Positions 10,898 through 20,090 of a DNA stretch of 64,000 nt are shown here, piece after piece. Made by a program: the position numbers and the translations under genes. Origin of the DNA: Deltaproteobacteria bacterium (lineage in GTDB: Bacteria; Desulfobacterota; Deferrisomatia; Deferrisomatales; BM512). The stretch spans positions 43,073 to 107,072 of the forward strand of contig PKTT01000003.1 of the NCBI GenBank assembly GCA_002869015.1, given 5' to 3'. Numbering within the stretch: the first letter of the stretch is position 1; each line of letters opens with the position of its first letter. Under the pieces are notes generated by a model, which worked only from the letters and a program-made list of their open reading frames with translations, was not told the DNA's origin and made no database searches.

Positions 10898-12703
10898 TTA
10901 GTCGGAGTATATGCCTCTCTTCTTTTCAAGCTCAGAGGTGTACCTCGCCAGCGCGGAGCGGCGGGTAATCATGTAAAGCACCTTGCCAGGGTTGGCAGGG
11001 TCCATCACGGGCAGCTCCTCAAGTCCACGCCCGGAGAGCTTTTTGAGCGCATTTGAAAGCAGCTCACCGGGGGTAGTGTAGACAATCTTCGTCTGAGCTA
11101 TATCCCGGGCGATCACGAGCCCTGGGGGAATGTCCTCATCGAGAATTCGCCGGATGTCGTTTACCGAGAAAACTCCGGTGCATTTGCCCTCATCATCAAC
11201 CGTATGGTAGTAGGCGCCCTCGGCTTGAGCTATCAGCTGCATTACCTCTGTCAAGGTAGTGTCATCTGGTATAAGGGTCGGGGGCAACCCTGTGTCCCTG
11301 AGATCACCTACGGTTATGCCCTCCATCACGTCAACGACGAAATCCCCGAGGTGGGCTTTAGACTCCATGCGGGAGGTTACCTGCTTCTCATAGATGCTGG
11401 ATTTTCGCCAGGCAAGCATGGCGAGGGTGCATATAAGCATCAGCGGCGCCAGGAGGCCATAGTTGCCGGTGAGCTCGCTCACCATTATTAGGGTCGCGAT
11501 TGGGGTCTTGGAGACGCCCGCGAAAAAGCCCGCCATACCCAGAAGGACGTAGGCGCGAGGGTCTCCCGCGATGGCTGGAAAGAGCGCGCTTGCGCCCGCG
11601 CCGAAGGCGCCGCCGAGCATGGCGCCGATTACCAGCGAGGGGGCGAATACGCCGCCTGAGCCGCCGGAGGAGATGGTCAGCGAGGTGGCTACTATCTTTG
11701 CAAGGGCTATAACCAGCATGACCCAGAGGGCGACCTTGCCGTAGAGGGCCGCCTGCACCCAGCCGTAGCCGGAGCCCATCACCTGAGGAACTGCCAAGGC
11801 CAGCAGGCCGAGCGCGAAAGCGCCAACAGCGGGTTTCGCCATCTCGGGCAGGGGGAGCTTCCTGAAAAGGTCCCTCATACCGTAGAAGAATTTGCTGTAA
11901 AAGACACCCAGGGCAGCGAGGCATACCCCCATGACGCCGTAGAAGATAAGCTCCCTTGGATCACGGAAGTGGAAGTTCGGCGTTGCCAGAAGCGGCTCCC
12001 AGCCGGTGATTACGCCGAATATAGAGTATGCGACGATCGATGAGATGATGCAGGCGATGAGCCCCTCATGCTCAAACTCAGTGTCACGGTAGAGTACTTC
12101 GACGGCAAATAGCGCTCCGCCCAATGGGCTTCTGAAGGTCGCCCCTATGCCCCCCGCCATTCCAGCGAGCAGGAGGACGCGTCTGTCGGCGTTGGAGAGG
12201 CCCAGCTTAGTTGCTAGGAATGATCCGAAACCAGCGCCAATCTGCGCTATCGGACCTTCGCGGCCAGCCGAGCCGCCGGTGCCTATCGTAGCTATGGAGG
12301 CGAGGGTTTTGATCACCGGCACCCTAGCGCGGATAACGCCCGCCTTATTGTGGAAAGCGTCAATCGCGGCGTCGGTGCCATGGCCCTCAGCTTCGGGGGC
12401 GAATTTTGTTACTAAAAAGCCTGAGACCAGGCCGCCTATTATAGGGATTAGACAGAGCCACCACTCAAAGGACATGTGGAGGGAATTTATGATTTCAGGG
12501 AAGTGGCTAACGGCCGCGCCCTCCTCGGGTGGCGTATATCCGGCGGCTTTAGTGAGAAATATTTCGGTGACTGTGTTTGCCCCGAAGTAAAAGGCGATGG
12601 CTCCGAATCCAGCGACGACGCCTACCGATGCCGCGAGAATTATAGACCTCGTCACGGTCGATGATCGGACGTTGCTAAATAGATATCGGAGTACATTAGC
12701 CAT
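10898..12703 (-). CDS. ClC-family chloride channel/transporter with C-terminal CBS pair
   Basis: A 601-aa inner-membrane protein. Conserved ClC filter elements are present: GSGGSAGREGPIAQIG, whose Glu is the gating glutamate, and SGGSGGVFAPSLVIG near the chloride site. Residues about 450-595 form two CBS domains (DVMEGITVGDLRDTG, and RDIAQTKIVYTTPGELL), which usually bind adenine nucleotides and gate the channel. Whether it is a channel or a chloride/proton antiporter is not settled by what I can see. It is the last gene of a minus-strand run, after pyrD with a 69-base gap, and probably has its own promoter. Confidence 0.92.
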   Translation of the reverse strand: MANVLRYLFSNVRSSTVTRSIILAASVGVVAGFGAIAFYFGANTVTEIFLTKAAGYTPPEEGAAVSHFPEIINSLHMSFEWWLCLIPIIGGLVSGFLVTKFAPEAEGHGTDAAIDAFHNKAGVIRARVPVIKTLASIATIGTGGSAGREGPIAQIGAGFGSFLATKLGLSNADRRVLLLAGMAGGIGATFRSPLGGALFAVEVLYRDTEFEHEGLIACIISSIVAYSIFGVITGWEPLLATPNFHFRDPRELIFYGVMGVCLAALGVFYSKFFYGMRDLFRKLPLPEMAKPAVGAFALGLLALAVPQVMGSGYGWVQAALYGKVALWVMLVIALAKIVATSLTISSGGSGGVFAPSLVIGAMLGGAFGAGASALFPAIAGDPRAYVLLGMAGFFAGVSKTPIATLIMVSELTGNYGLLAPLMLICTLAMLAWRKSSIYEKQVTSRMESKAHLGDFVVDVMEGITVGDLRDTGLPPTLIPDDTTLTEVMQLIAQAEGAYYHTVDDEGKCTGVFSVNDIRRILDEDIPPGLVIARDIAQTKIVYTTPGELLSNALKKLSGRGLEELPVMDPANPGKVLYMITRRSALARYTSELEKKRGIYSD

Positions 12704-12772
12704 CTTTGAAGCCTTTTATCTTAACGCAAGAAGCCCCGACGTCATAAAAACGCGGGGAGGAGGGCTGCTTTT

Positions 12773-13696
12773 TCAGGGAATTCGGAAGGTGCCGATGAAA
12801 TCAGTGACCCTCCCAATTCCTTTAGCGGTGAGATAGTGCTCTATTTCGGAGAGAATATCAAGGACTGATAAGGGTTTGATGAAATTTGCAGTGCCTATCT
12901 GGACTGCGCATGCCCCTAGACATAAGAATTCAAGGGCATCCTCGCCCGTTACGATTCCGCCGAGGCCAATAACCGGAATTTTGACGGCTGAGAGCGCCTC
13001 CCATGTCATTCTCAGCGCCACCGGCTTTATCGCAGGGCCGGAGAGCCCACCGGTGACGTTGGCTAGGGCCGGAGTTTGCCGGTCTAGATTTACCGCCATG
13101 CCTGTAATGGTGTTGATAAGGGAGATAGCGTCGGCTCCCGCCTCCTCAACAGCGCGGGCTAGCACCTTTATGTCTGTGACATTTGGAGAAAGCTTTACTA
13201 TGAGGGGCAGGTTTGCGGCTTTTTTCGCAGCACCCACCACCTCTGCGGCGAGGAGGGGGTCCGTACCGAAGGCTATCCCTCCCGCCTTTACGTTCGGGCA
13301 GGAGATATTCATCTCAAGGGCGTGGATACCCTCCACCTCAGAGAGACAGGAGGCCATCGCCGCATAGTCCTCAACGGTATTGCCGAAGAAGTTGGCTATA
13401 ACCTTGGTGTCGAGGGTGCGAAGATAATCCAGCTTCTCTTCGATGAAGCGCCTTAGCCCGACATTCTCAAGGCCGATGGCGTTTAGCATCCCGGCAGAGG
13501 TCTCGACGATGCGCGGCATCGGATTGCCCTCTTTGGGGTTGAGGGATAGACCCTTTACCGCGATAGCGCCGTAGCTGGACGGATCGACGAAATCGGCGAA
13601 CTCGCTGCCGTAGCCGAAGGTGCCGGAGGCTGCTATGAGCGGATTTTTCAGCTCAAGAGCCCCGACCTTGACCGAAAGGTCGAACTCTTTAGCCAT
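12773..13696 (-). CDS. pyrD: Dihydroorotate dehydrogenase, class 1B catalytic subunit
   Basis: Oxidises dihydroorotate to orotate in pyrimidine synthesis. The 307-aa protein starts with VKVGALELKNPLIAASGTFGYG, binds FMN, and has the active-site base as a cysteine in MNISCPNVKAGG. Cys at this place marks class 1 enzymes, and the sequence resembles the 1B type that works with the iron-sulfur flavoprotein PyrK. No pyrK lies in the window, so the partner would be elsewhere. The start overlaps the end of the XRE-cupin gene by eight bases, which ties it to the oxidoreductase operon upstream. Confidence 0.93.
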   Translation of the reverse strand: MAKEFDLSVKVGALELKNPLIAASGTFGYGSEFADFVDPSSYGAIAVKGLSLNPKEGNPMPRIVETSAGMLNAIGLENVGLRRFIEEKLDYLRTLDTKVIANFFGNTVEDYAAMASCLSEVEGIHALEMNISCPNVKAGGIAFGTDPLLAAEVVGAAKKAANLPLIVKLSPNVTDIKVLARAVEEAGADAISLINTITGMAVNLDRQTPALANVTGGLSGPAIKPVALRMTWEALSAVKIPVIGLGGIVTGEDALEFLCLGACAVQIGTANFIKPLSVLDILSEIEHYLTAKGIGRVTDFIGTFRIP

Positions 13697-14285
13697 CTTC
13701 CCTGTGCTGCTCCTGTGACCAGACCACCGCTAGAAGCTGCGCGGTCTTGCCATCAACTGCGGAGAGGCTGTGGGGCACCTTCGCGGAGTATTGGATGGAG
13801 TCGCCGGGCTCAAGTATGTCCTTGTGTCCGTCGAGCTCAATCTCCAGCTTCCCATTTAGGACGTATAGGAACTCCTCGCCCTCGTGGCAGGAGGGTTTGG
13901 TTTTGTTTACCGTGGGTGGCTCAAGGGTAACGATGAAGGGCTCTATGTGGCGGCTGCCCATCCCCATGCCGAGGGATTCATAGCTGTAGCCGTAGGAGAC
14001 GCCCTCTTTGGAGGCGAAGCGGTTCACCGGGCGGCGATCCTTCTTCCTCGCGATTGCATAGGGCGCATCGCCGTGGTCGCCCCACAGCTCTCCGATATCA
14101 ACGCCGAGGGCGTGCGCTATCTTGCCCAGCGCGCCAAGGGGGGGAGATTCAAGGTGGTTCTCAATCTGGTTGACGAGGGCTGAGGTGTAGCCTGACTTTT
14201 CGGCAAGCTCCTGCAGGGTGAGGCCCTTTGCTTCACGCACCTCTTTTATCTTCTCGCCTACCGATAGGGTCTTCTCTTCGCTCAT
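13689..14285 (-). CDS. XRE-family regulator with C-terminal cupin domain
   Basis: A 198-aa DNA-binding protein. Residues 9-68 form a helix-turn-helix of the XRE/Cro type (LTLQELAEKSGYTSALVNQIE). Residues about 110-190 form a cupin barrel (EEFLYVLNGKLEIELDG, then PGDSIQYSAKVPHSL), which in this family senses a small metabolite. The start has GGGAGG eight bases upstream. It lies between the 2-oxoacid oxidoreductase genes and pyrD on the same strand with small gaps, so it probably controls this operon and itself. The ligand is not known. A second protein of the same architecture is at 41645. Confidence 0.88.
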   Translation of the reverse strand: MSEEKTLSVGEKIKEVREAKGLTLQELAEKSGYTSALVNQIENHLESPPLGALGKIAHALGVDIGELWGDHGDAPYAIARKKDRRPVNRFASKEGVSYGYSYESLGMGMGSRHIEPFIVTLEPPTVNKTKPSCHEGEEFLYVLNGKLEIELDGHKDILEPGDSIQYSAKVPHSLSAVDGKTAQLLAVVWSQEQHREDG

Positions 14286-14298
14286 CTGACTGCCTCCC

Positions 14299-14844
14299 TT
14301 AATTCTCAGCTGCGTATTTGGCTCCCGCTTTTAGCGCCTTCTCATTGAGAGGTATAAGCTTGTGGGCCTTCTCCGGCAGTACTCTGGGCAACGCCTGAAC
14401 CAGCGAGTCGATAGTGACGATGCCCGTCTTCTCCACGAAGGCACCAAGCGCAACCATAGAGGCGAGCTTGGGGTTGCCCAGCTCTGTGGCGATTGTGTTG
14501 CACCCGATCCTGAGTACATTGACGCCATCTTTTGAGAATTTCTCATCCTGCGCCATATCCGTGTTGATAAGGAGAAAGCCGCCCTCTTTAACGCGTGGGC
14601 CGAACTTATCCACGGAGGGGCCGTTCATCGCAATCACTCCGTCGGGGCGCGCGGTGACGGGGCTCCCAACCTCCTTGTCGGAGATGGTAACGGTGCAGTT
14701 TGCAGTGCCGCCGCGCATCTCAACACCGTAGGAGGGGAAGTAGGTACACCCAAGGCCCTGCTCCAGCGCGCCGATGGAGAGCAGGTTGCCTATCATCAGA
14801 ATACCCTGCCCGCCGAAACCTGCCATTATGCTGGCGTAATTCAT
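14299..14844 (-). CDS. 2-oxoacid:ferredoxin oxidoreductase, gamma subunit (KorC/VorA-type)
   Basis: A 181-aa subunit of a CoA-dependent 2-oxoacid:ferredoxin oxidoreductase. It has the gamma-domain start MAGFGGQGILMIGNLLSIGA and the conserved region GVEMRGGTANCTVTISD. It completes the beta and alpha subunits and the ferredoxin subunit encoded directly upstream in this operon. The start has GAGG seven bases before the ATG. The enzyme makes an acyl-CoA, CO2 and reduced ferredoxin from a 2-oxoacid. The substrate, 2-oxoglutarate or a branched-chain 2-oxoacid, cannot be decided from this subunit. Confidence 0.88.
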   Translation of the reverse strand: MNYASIMAGFGGQGILMIGNLLSIGALEQGLGCTYFPSYGVEMRGGTANCTVTISDKEVGSPVTARPDGVIAMNGPSVDKFGPRVKEGGFLLINTDMAQDEKFSKDGVNVLRIGCNTIATELGNPKLASMVALGAFVEKTGIVTIDSLVQALPRVLPEKAHKLIPLNEKALKAGAKYAAEN

Positions 14845-14856
14845 ATTAATGCCTCT

Positions 14857-15609
14857 TTAGAAGAAATCCGACCCTTTCCGCTCCTTGAATACGCCAAGGG
14901 GGAAGTAGGGAATCATCTCTGTTTCAATACGCTTGTTGGCTTCTATAGCGTTCATGCCCCAGTTGGTCGGGCAGGAGGAGAGTATCTCCACCATCCCCAT
15001 TCCGCGTTTTTCTACCTGCGCCTCAAAGGCCGCGAAGATTGCCTTTTTAGCTTTGGCAAGGTGCGCGGGAGTATCCACCGCTACTCGCGCCGCGTATGCT
15101 ACGCCTTCAAGCTGCGCCAGCATCTCGGTGATCTTGATGGGGTAACCGTCCTGGCTGAACTCCCTGCCGTAGGGGCTTGTGGTAGTGCGCTGACCCAGCA
15201 TCGTCGTCGGTGCCATCTGACCGCCGGTCATCCCGTAGACGGTGTTGTTTACGAAGATGACTGTGAGGGGCTCGCCGCGGTTCGCCGCGTGGATGATCTC
15301 TGCGGTGCCAATCGCCGCGAGGTCGCCGTCACCCTGGTATAGGAGGACGAACTTCTCTGGGTTGGAGCGCTTCACGCCGGTGGCGACGGCTGGTGAGCGG
15401 CCGTGGGGGGATTCGACGACGTCTATGTCGAAGTAATCGTACATGAAGACTGAGCAGCCGACTGAAGCGGCGCCGATTGTCTCTTCACGGACGCCATAGT
15501 GGTCAATCGCTTCGGCGACTAGACGGTGTATTGTGCCGTGGTGGCAGCCGGGGCAGAAATGGCTCGCAACGTCCACCAAAGATTCGGGGCGGCCGAATAC
15601 CTGTTTCAT
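14857..15609 (-). CDS. 2-oxoacid:ferredoxin oxidoreductase, beta (TPP-binding) subunit
   Basis: A 250-aa thiamine-diphosphate subunit. [19 protein letters not shown] is the conserved N-terminal motif, [21 protein letters not shown] the GDG motif that binds Mg-diphosphate, and [18 protein letters not shown] the following TPP motif. The start is preceded by GGAGGAG and almost touches the end of the alpha gene. It is the catalytic centre for decarboxylation of the 2-oxoacid. The set ferredoxin-alpha-beta-gamma is the order seen in four-subunit Kor/Vor enzymes of strict anaerobes and deltaproteobacteria. Confidence 0.9.
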   Translation of the reverse strand: MKQVFGRPESLVDVASHFCPGCHHGTIHRLVAEAIDHYGVREETIGAASVGCSVFMYDYFDIDVVESPHGRSPAVATGVKRSNPEKFVLLYQGDGDLAAIGTAEIIHAANRGEPLTVIFVNNTVYGMTGGQMAPTTMLGQRTTTSPYGREFSQDGYPIKITEMLAQLEGVAYAARVAVDTPAHLAKAKKAIFAAFEAQVEKRGMGMVEILSSCPTNWGMNAIEANKRIETEMIPYFPLGVFKERKGSDFF

Positions 15610-15610
15610 C

Positions 15611-16675
15611 TTAATTCTCCTCCCCCTTTAATATTTCCATAATCTTCTCGTAGATCTCATCGGGTGAGGGGAGGTAGCCCGGCGGGTAGCCGCAGAAGGA
15701 TACCTTGCTGGCTCCCTTCACCGCTATCTCCACGTCCTCCACCATCTGCCCGGTGTTTAGCTCTACAGCCAGTATCGGCGTGCCCTTCTCTCCGACCTTG
15801 ACGAACTCCTCTGCGGGGAAGGGCCAGAGGGTAATGGGGCGCAGCATGCCGACGGAGTGGCCCTCTTCGCGCGCGCGGTCAACCGCGGTACGGGCGATGC
15901 GAGCCGCAGAGCCGAAGGCGGTAACCACAAGCTCTGCGTCCTCGGGTATATCGACGCTGGCACGGGTTTCGTTTTCAGCTATTCGCTTATGCTTTTCGGC
16001 GAGGCGCCAGTTGTGTTCCGCCAAATCGCCGTCACCCAGGTAGAGAGACTTCACTCTGCGACGCTCCCGGCCTTTGGCGCCGGTGAGAATCCACTCTGAG
16101 TGGCCGTAATCGATGCCGAGCTCCGGCTTCCACTCGTCTAGGGGCTCCTTCATCTGACCGAGCATGGCGTCAGCCAGGATCATCGAGGGGATTCGATACT
16201 TGTCGGAGAGGTCGAAGGCCAAGATAGTGAGGTCATACATCTCCTGCACCGTGGCGGGGGCGAGGACAATGGTGCGGTAGTCGCCGTGGCCGCCGCCTCG
16301 GGTGGACTGGAAGTAGTCACCCTGGCTCGCGGAGATGCCGCCGAGGCCTGGGCCTGAGCGCTGGATGTTGACGATGACGCCCGGTATCTCCGAGCCCGCC
16401 ATGTAACTTATCCCCTCCTGCTTCAAGCTTATGCCCGGCGAGGAGGAGGAGGTCATGGCGCGCTTACCTGTGGAGCCTGCGCCAAGCAGCATGTTGATGG
16501 AGGCAACTTCGCTCTCCGCCTGTACAAACTGCCCGCCGAGGCCGGGGAGGACTCCGCTTAAATATTCAGGGATGTCGGACTGCGGGGTGATGGGGTAGCC
16601 GAAATAGTAGAGGCACCCTGCGCTCACCGCCGCCTTAGCAATGGCGACATTGCCCTTCTCAAAGGATTTGGTCAT
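15611..16675 (-). CDS. 2-oxoacid:ferredoxin oxidoreductase, alpha subunit (KorA/VorB-type)
   Basis: A 354-aa alpha subunit. The N-terminus [25 protein letters not shown] contains the YPITP motif of pyruvate:ferredoxin-oxidoreductase-type domain I, and [26 protein letters not shown] is the domain surface contacting TPP. The C-terminal half is the transketolase-like domain II. The sequence looks most like proteins annotated VorB (2-oxoisovalerate) or KorA (2-oxoglutarate); I cannot separate these by eye. With branched-chain synthesis genes nearby but in a separate operon, both roles stay open. Confidence 0.88.
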   Translation of the reverse strand: MTKSFEKGNVAIAKAAVSAGCLYYFGYPITPQSDIPEYLSGVLPGLGGQFVQAESEVASINMLLGAGSTGKRAMTSSSSPGISLKQEGISYMAGSEIPGVIVNIQRSGPGLGGISASQGDYFQSTRGGGHGDYRTIVLAPATVQEMYDLTILAFDLSDKYRIPSMILADAMLGQMKEPLDEWKPELGIDYGHSEWILTGAKGRERRRVKSLYLGDGDLAEHNWRLAEKHKRIAENETRASVDIPEDAELVVTAFGSAARIARTAVDRAREEGHSVGMLRPITLWPFPAEEFVKVGEKGTPILAVELNTGQMVEDVEIAVKGASKVSFCGYPPGYLPSPDEIYEKIMEILKGEEN

Positions 16676-16688
16676 GGCTGATTCCTGC

Positions 16689-16892
16689 TCACTTGAAAAC
16701 TTCGATTACGACGTCGGGACACATGCGCGCGCAGATGGCGCAGCCGGTGCATTCTTCCGTGTTCATCCAACCGACGGGGTTGTACCCCGAGGGGTTAAAA
16801 CGGTCGGTTATTTCGAGGCACCCCTTGGGGCAAAACTCGATGCACAGGCCGCAGCTTTTGCAGCGCTCCTCCCGAATCTCCAGCTTGGGCAT
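16689..16892 (-). CDS. 2-oxoacid:ferredoxin oxidoreductase, 2x[4Fe-4S] ferredoxin subunit (KorD-type)
   Basis: A 67-aa ferredoxin-like subunit. It has two cluster motifs, CKSCGLCIEFCP and CTGCAICARMCP, which pass electrons from the TPP subunit to free ferredoxin. The track gives a 161-aa ORF starting at 17174, but that reading runs back through the divergent promoter region. The ATG at 16890-16892 has AGAGGAAAG upstream and gives the normal N-terminus of this subunit, MPKLEIREERC. It is the first gene of the minus-strand operon ending with pyrD. Confidence 0.93.
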   Translation of the reverse strand: MPKLEIREERCKSCGLCIEFCPKGCLEITDRFNPSGYNPVGWMNTEECTGCAICARMCPDVVIEVFK

Positions 16893-16929
16893 TATCTTTC
16901 CTCTAAGGTTTGAAAAAGTTGAGCATTGC

Positions 16930-16958
16930 ACCCTATCAGGACGGCCTCCCGGCGTCAA
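16930..16958 (-). promoter_or_regulatory. Candidate sigma70 promoter of the oxidoreductase operon
   Basis: On the minus strand TTGACG (16953-16958) and TAGGGT (16930-16935) are separated by 17 bases and lie about 38 bases before the ferredoxin ATG. The -35 is close to consensus, the -10 is weak. Confidence 0.4.
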
Positions 16959-17080
16959 TCCGCTAGATGGCGCGGGGGGAAACCAATTGTAAAAAAATAG
17001 CTCTAAAGCACTTGCCGACAGGGTCAAACAAGTGTACCAATTAAGGGCGCGGCTGTGTCGAGGTCGCGAAAAAAACGTTT

Positions 17081-17102
17081 TACCATCCCCTTTTGGGGGG
17101 TA
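17081..17102 (+). promoter_or_regulatory. Small hairpin in the leader of the beta-barrel gene
   Basis: TACC-AT-CCCC, a TTTT loop, and GGGG-GGTA form a short stem with an AT bulge directly before the ribosome binding site of the outer-membrane protein gene. It might stabilise the mRNA or tune translation. This is seen by eye only. Confidence 0.3.
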
Positions 17103-17121
17103 ACAATCAAATGAGGTGACA

Positions 17122-17628
17122 ATGCGTATCCTGAAATTCATAGCGGCGACGGCAATCGCTATCGCACTCTCCACCCCGGCTTTCGCCCTCGGCGGACCCT
17201 ACTTCGGCTTCAACTATTCAACCCTCGACCTTGAGATTCCGCATAACTCAGATGCAGACATAGACTACATAAGCGGCACCATAGGCCAGTATGTACACCC
17301 AAACCTCGCCGTGGAGCTTAGGGCGGGGCTTGGAATAGATGACGACAGGGTAGATGGGGTAAAGGTCGAAGTGGACTACCTCGTCGGCGCTTATGGCAGA
17401 GTGGTATATCCCGTGCAACGCTTCGTCCCCTACTTCCTCTTCGGCGTCACCGGCGCCAAGGTAAGCGCGGGAAGCGACGACGAAAGCGAAATGGACCTCG
17501 GCTACGGCTTCGGCACCGATTACATAATCACAGACCAGCTCTCAATGAACGTCGAGTATGCCAACATCATCGACGGCTCCGACATCGACATAACCTCATT
17601 CTCAATAGGGCTGAGATTCAGCTACTAA
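17122..17628 (+). CDS. Outer-membrane beta-barrel protein (OmpA-transmembrane/porin-like)
   Basis: A 168-aa exported protein. Residues 1-23 are a signal peptide (MRILKFIAATAIAIALSTPAFA). The mature part alternates short amphipathic strands such as LAVELRAGLGI, VDYLVGAYGRVVYP and LSMNVEYANII. It ends in FSIGLRFSY, the aromatic C-terminal signal used by the BAM machinery. About eight strands are expected for this length. The track begins at a GTG two codons earlier; the ATG at 17122 is preferred because GAGG lies five bases before it. It is monocistronic, with a terminator 23 bases after the stop. Confidence 0.8.
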   Translation: MRILKFIAATAIAIALSTPAFALGGPYFGFNYSTLDLEIPHNSDADIDYISGTIGQYVHPNLAVELRAGLGIDDDRVDGVKVEVDYLVGAYGRVVYPVQRFVPYFLFGVTGAKVSAGSDDESEMDLGYGFGTDYIITDQLSMNVEYANIIDGSDIDITSFSIGLRFSY

Positions 17629-17651
17629 CAAATAAATCAACCAGCTAGAAA

Positions 17652-17681
17652 GGGCCGGCTCAAAAGAGTCGGCCTTTTTTT
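17652..17681 (+). terminator. Intrinsic terminator after the beta-barrel gene
   Basis: GGCCGGCTC, an AAAA loop, and GAGTCGGCC pair over nine bases with one G-T pair and are followed by seven T. Confidence 0.85.
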
Positions 17682-18125
17682 GCCGCAGCCATAAAAACAG
17701 CAACTGAATCAAAGTAAAACTCACCTCAATTTTGCAATAAAGCTCCAGCCGTGGGGCAATGTGAATCCAATCACACGTCAGGCGGGGGGTGCCACTTGGC
17801 AATTTATTCTCTTCAGAGAACAACTCAAAAGAAAAAGAGCTACGGCTATGCAGCCGATTGGGGAGGCGGGGTGATGAGCTTCACATTGAAAGAGAGTAAC
17901 TTGAGTCGTATTTCATTTCATTCAATCCGACCTACAAGGCTACTGCCTTTTTGAAAAAAGTGGGAGCGTGGGCAAGAAAGCACCCGCTACATAATTAAAG
18001 GGTGGGCCATGCCAACTCTACATGGTACTCAGCGTCAGTGACCTTTTGATTGGCGTCTTTTCCTTATTCAGGTAGATTTTCTCCATGGCGATTTTTTTGA
18101 ACTTTAACGGCATGGTGGGAATACG
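17682..18125 (+). other. Intergenic stretch without a convincing gene
   Basis: The 67-codon ORF at 17751 has no ribosome binding site and no recognisable sequence. A 14-codon reading frame at 18085-18129 overlaps the next gene as ATGA, but it also lacks a clear SD. I see no tRNA or riboswitch. Confidence 0.4.
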
Positions 18126-18554
18126 ATGATTCTAGTTCACCCGATTATGCAGGTTTTTTTCATTGCGATGGCTGCGGTGGCGTTTATCCTCGGGTCGCAG
18201 CGGTTTCGCTCTAACCATTTGGGCCATCAGACGCGCTTCAATTGGAAGGGCCATGTTTATGTGGGCCGTATTGCCATTGTGGGTTTGATTTTGGGCACTG
18301 TTGCGGGTATCGCGATTACCCCCCACTATTTTGAATATACGCCTCCGGTGCTTTCTCACGGGCTGCTCGGACTTGTTTCCATCTCTTTTTTCCTGGTTGG
18401 AGCGGTTACGGGCTATATCCTCGACAAGCACCGAAAGAAGCGTAAAATCCTCCCCCTTATCCATGGTACGGCTAATACCGTTGCGCTTATTCTTACCCTC
18501 AATCAGATTAAGTCAGGCTATGCCCTCTACATCTCATTTGTCGGTGGCGGCTAG
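18126..18554 (+). CDS. Four-helix membrane protein, cytochrome b561/DUF4079-like
   Basis: A 142-aa protein with four hydrophobic helices (around residues 5-23, 44-65, 76-97 and 112-138). Histidines sit at positions typical of membrane-bound heme b: HP near residue 5, KGHVYVG, SHGLLG and IHGTANTVAL. This pattern is like the b561 and DUF4079 families, where pairs of histidines hold two hemes and move electrons across the membrane. Heme binding is inferred from the pattern alone. It stands as a single gene; a strong terminator follows 70 bases after the stop. Confidence 0.55.
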   Translation: MILVHPIMQVFFIAMAAVAFILGSQRFRSNHLGHQTRFNWKGHVYVGRIAIVGLILGTVAGIAITPHYFEYTPPVLSHGLLGLVSISFFLVGAVTGYILDKHRKKRKILPLIHGTANTVALILTLNQIKSGYALYISFVGGG

Positions 18555-18624
18555 TTAGCGGCGCTTGAATTCTTTGACCTTCGCGGTGGCGGAGGTGTAA
18601 CCTGTTCCCCACTTGTAATGAAGA

Positions 18625-18664
18625 AGGGGCGGGAGTGGTTCTTGAGGCCGCCCCGCCCCTTTTT
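18625..18664 (+). terminator. Intrinsic terminator after the b561-like gene
   Basis: AGGGGCGGG (18625-18633) and CCCGCCCCT (18652-18660) form a perfect 9-bp stem, followed by TTTT. Confidence 0.8.
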
Positions 18665-18705
18665 ATGTCTTTGTGGCGCTTGTTTGCCATTTGGAGGGAG
18701 TAACC

Positions 18706-20064
18706 ATGAAAAAGTTTGCGGCCTTAGCGGCAGTTGTTCTTCTTTTAGCGATTATATTTGGCGCGCCTTACTACGCCGGGATGAGGATTGAAAAGGCGCT
18801 CATAGAGCATGCTTCTCCCGATGCGAGCTATGAGCTTTTCAGTATCGACTCAATCTCCATCACCAGAGGTATTTTTTCTAGCGATGTGGAGTGGGGAGTT
18901 TCTATCCCGACGGTCTCGGCGGCTACGGTGCAGGATTCCCCCGAGGATGGCGGCGAGGCTGTCGAGACTATGGAGGAGGGCGAGGTCAATTTTACCCTCA
19001 AGGCGCATATCACCCACGGCCCCTTTGCCTTCCCCGGAGAATTTCACAGCCTCGAAAGCTCCTCATTCGGCTGGGGTGTGGTTGATACAGAGCTTTTTCT
19101 CCCCGATTTTTCAGAGACCGCGCCTATCTACGTGAGTCGCAGCATAGCAACTTTTGGCGGCTTGATAGAGGGCGAGGGCCTCTCCGACGCGGGTTCGTTC
19201 AAGGATGAGGAGGCGAAGTCCCTATTTGCCTGGGGAGATTTTACCAATACTTACTCTACGAACTTTGAGGGGAACTCCGTAAGCTACAAAGGTGTTTTGC
19301 AGAACCTGAAGATAGAGGATGAAGCCGCGAAGCTGTTGATTAGCGATGTTGCCTTCGATGGCGTCTTCGCCGAGTACCCCCCGAAGGGCTCCTTTGAGAT
19401 TAAGGTCGCCTCAATGGGTATTGTGGATGAGAGCGGCGAAACAACCATGAAAGGCTTTGCCTTTAAGGTAGATACGGATACTGAGGGTGAGATGGTTTCA
19501 TCCACAGGAAATTTGCATTTAGATGAGGTTGTCGCTGACGGTAAGCGGTCCGGGCCGCTTGGGGGAACAATTAGTTTGAAGAGGGTCAGCCTTGAGGCCT
19601 ATAAAATGCTCAACGAGCTTGGCGAACGTGTTTCGGAGCTCGGGCCCGATGCCGATCCCGACGCGGTGCAGACGGTGATGATGGGCGAGATGATGCGCAT
19701 CGTCCCCATAATCCTTGAGGGCGGTCCAGTTCTAGAGGTTAAGGACGTCTTCGCCAAATCGCCCCTCGGAGATATTGAGGGCGGCGCGGTGGTATCCTTT
19801 GAGCCGGATGGCTCCGTCAACATCTTCGACCAGCAGGATTTGCTCTCCAAGGTGCGTGGCGATATGGCGGTAACTGCCATAATCCCAGAGGGGGCGAATT
19901 CCCCCTTAGCGCAAAAAGCCGAGGAGTTAAAGGAGATGGGCTTGGTGGTCTTCGAGGAGGGCAAATATATCATACGCGCAAACTTTGACGGCGTTCGCCT
20001 CACCGTAAACGGAAACACCCTTTGGGAAGGCCCCCCGCCAATGAAGCATGAGATGGCTGAATAA
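18706..20064 (+). CDS. DUF945 (YdgA-like) membrane-anchored protein
   Basis: A 452-aa protein with one N-terminal hydrophobic helix (FAALAAVVLLLAIIFGAPYYAG) and a long exported domain. The helix with its following IEKALIEHA and the repeated beta-rich segments match the DUF945/YdgA family of gammaproteobacteria and relatives, whose function is not established. The track starts at a GTG 33 bases upstream; the ATG at 18706 follows GGAGGGAG and begins exactly before the membrane helix. It is followed after 26 bases by the exported glutaredoxin gene, so they may share a transcript. Confidence 0.75.
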   Translation: MKKFAALAAVVLLLAIIFGAPYYAGMRIEKALIEHASPDASYELFSIDSISITRGIFSSDVEWGVSIPTVSAATVQDSPEDGGEAVETMEEGEVNFTLKAHITHGPFAFPGEFHSLESSSFGWGVVDTELFLPDFSETAPIYVSRSIATFGGLIEGEGLSDAGSFKDEEAKSLFAWGDFTNTYSTNFEGNSVSYKGVLQNLKIEDEAAKLLISDVAFDGVFAEYPPKGSFEIKVASMGIVDESGETTMKGFAFKVDTDTEGEMVSSTGNLHLDEVVADGKRSGPLGGTISLKRVSLEAYKMLNELGERVSELGPDADPDAVQTVMMGEMMRIVPIILEGGPVLEVKDVFAKSPLGDIEGGAVVSFEPDGSVNIFDQQDLLSKVRGDMAVTAIIPEGANSPLAQKAEELKEMGLVVFEEGKYIIRANFDGVRLTVNGNTLWEGPPPMKHEMAE

Positions 20065-20090
20065 TTTAACCGATTAGGAGAGAAACCAAG

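Noticed and set aside
12730-12765. CCCCG/CGGGG hairpin between pyrD and the ClC gene
   Set aside because: Short stem with a long loop and a poor T run; too weak to call.
16893-17174. 161-aa version of the ferredoxin subunit
   Set aside because: The extension runs through the divergent promoter region; the 67-aa start has an SD and the family N-terminus.
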